Origin: CAYPTI01 sp964413525 [NCBI: uncultured bacterium]
GTDB lineage: Bacteria > T1Sed10-126
Direction: 5' to 3'
Length of the DNA stretch: 5,476 bases
Assembly (NCBI GenBank): GCA_964413525.1
Contig: CAYPTI010000002.1
Coordinates: 49,789-55,264, forward strand
Shown piece by piece: positions 5,221 through 5,476 of the stretch (positions are counted from its first letter, which is position 1; every line of letters begins with the position of its first letter). The notes beneath the pieces are model-generated. The model did no database searches and was not told the DNA's origin. It saw nothing but the letters and a program-made list of their open reading frames with translations. Made by a program: the position numbers and the translations under genes.

Positions 5221-5248
5221 TGACGGAATACCGACTCCATTCCCGTCA
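5221..5248 (-). terminator. Possible terminator hairpin over the cysteine synthase stop codon
   Basis: TGACGGAAT (5221-5229) pairs with ATTCCCGTCA (5239-5248) as a 9-bp stem with one bulged base and a 9-nt loop. The stop codon (5248-5246) lies in the stem. Read on the minus strand, it is followed by AAAACC and not a T run, so intrinsic termination is doubtful. A 3'-end protecting structure is the alternative. Confidence 0.3.
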
Positions 5249-5476
5249 GCGGGTGCTCAGGTACCGTTCTCCGGTGTCGCATAAGGTCGTTACCACCGTG
5301 GCCCCGGGATGCTCCTTGAGGTACTGCAATGCCCCCACGACGTTGGCTCCGGCGGAAATTCCCACCAGCAACCCCTCCTCGAACCCGAGGTCCTCCATCA
5401 TGTCGAGGGCCTCCTGATCCTGGACAGTAACCACGTCGTCGATCACATCCAGGTTCAGGACGTCCGGAACGAACCC
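5246..5476 (-). CDS. cysK: Cysteine synthase (O-acetylserine sulfhydrylase family), C-terminal 76 residues; cut by window edge
   Basis: This is the end of a pyridoxal-phosphate enzyme of the cysteine synthase/cystathionine beta-synthase fold, which forms L-cysteine from an activated serine and a sulfide donor. The fragment opens with GFVPDVLN, a family landmark, and continues with the dimer-fold segment. The motif LLVGISAGANVVGAL is at 36-50, and CDTGERYLST at 66-75 is the C-terminal cofactor-contact motif, with Thr before Gly-Glu-Arg-Tyr where the family has Ser or Thr next to the pyridine nitrogen. The protein ends one residue after YLST, a short tail for CysK. CysK and CysM cannot be told apart from this piece, and the substrate (O-acetylserine or O-phosphoserine) is open. 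Its place upstream of a Mec-like JAMM protease makes a carrier-linked CysM role worth considering. Confidence 0.9.
   Translation of the reverse strand, partial: GFVPDVLNLDVIDDVVTVQDQEALDMMEDLGFEEGLLVGISAGANVVGALQYLKEHPGATVVTTLCDTGERYLSTR

Larger units (their letters stand above)
4801..5245. other. 445-bp intergenic region between cysteine synthase and JAMM genes
   Basis: No gene is convincing on either strand. It holds the JAMM-hemB promoter with its adjacent inverted repeat (4858-4904), an AT-rich island with a palindrome (5043-5076), a small GAACG/CGTTC stem (5083-5096) and, at its far end, part of the hairpin that spans the cysteine synthase stop. I see nothing recognisable in 4905-5040 or 5100-5220. 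The size of the gap and the promoter argue that cysteine synthase and JAMM-hemB are separate transcripts. Confidence 0.55.

Noticed and set aside
4801-5245. T-box leader for the cysteine-related genes
   Set aside because: No GGGTGGNACCGCG-like sequence is present, and there is no terminator/antiterminator pair.

Overview
The window (about 59% G+C by eye) carries five complete or partial protein genes that I am confident about and one small hypothetical gene. All six lie on the minus strand, so transcription runs from high to low coordinates. The reading frames on the plus strand look like antisense shadows. The organism is a bacterium: ribosome binding sites are strong and AGGAGG-like, and there are sigma70-like promoter elements. 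Several products are very acidic; about a quarter of the residues of the JAMM protease are Asp or Glu. Together with an MrpA-type cation/proton antiporter subunit, this suggests a salt-adapted, perhaps haloalkaliphilic, lineage. I cannot name the phylum from this window.

Layout in transcription order. (1) 5476-5246: 3' end of a cysteine synthase (CysK/CysM family). (2) 5245-4801: a 445-bp gap with a hairpin over the cysteine synthase stop, an AT-rich palindrome island, and a good extended -10 promoter with an adjacent inverted repeat. (3) 4800-4372: a JAMM/M67-family metallopeptidase (Mec type), whose stop overlaps the start of (4) 4375-3395, hemB, as ATGA. (5) 3394-3026: a 369-bp gap with a dyad-rich probable operator/promoter. 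(6) 3025-1844: sat, a single-polypeptide ATP sulfurylase with a Cys3His zinc-type site. (7) 1820-1467: a 117-residue acidic hypothetical protein 23 bp after sat, with a perfect ribosome binding site. (8) 1466-1043: a 424-bp gap with two promoter candidates, an 11-bp direct repeat and a hairpin-rich leader. (9) 1042 to the left edge: the N-terminal 347 residues of an MrpA-like antiporter subunit with a GTG start.

Functional reading (inference): items 1-7 look like a sulfur-assimilation neighbourhood. Sat activates sulfate. HemB supplies tetrapyrrole, which is needed for siroheme in sulfite reductase. Cysteine synthase makes cysteine. The JAMM protease is of the kind that releases cysteine or sulfur compounds from a ThiS/MoaD-like carrier protein. 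The carrier and its E1-like activating enzyme are not in the window. The MrpA gene is probably a separate unit. The less ordinary points are the regulatory dyads before sat, an extended -10 box shared by the JAMM and mrpA promoters, the lengthened JAMM motif spacing, the hybrid Cys-Asp-Cys metal site of HemB, and the unknown gene after sat. I see no mobile element, CRISPR array or RNA gene.
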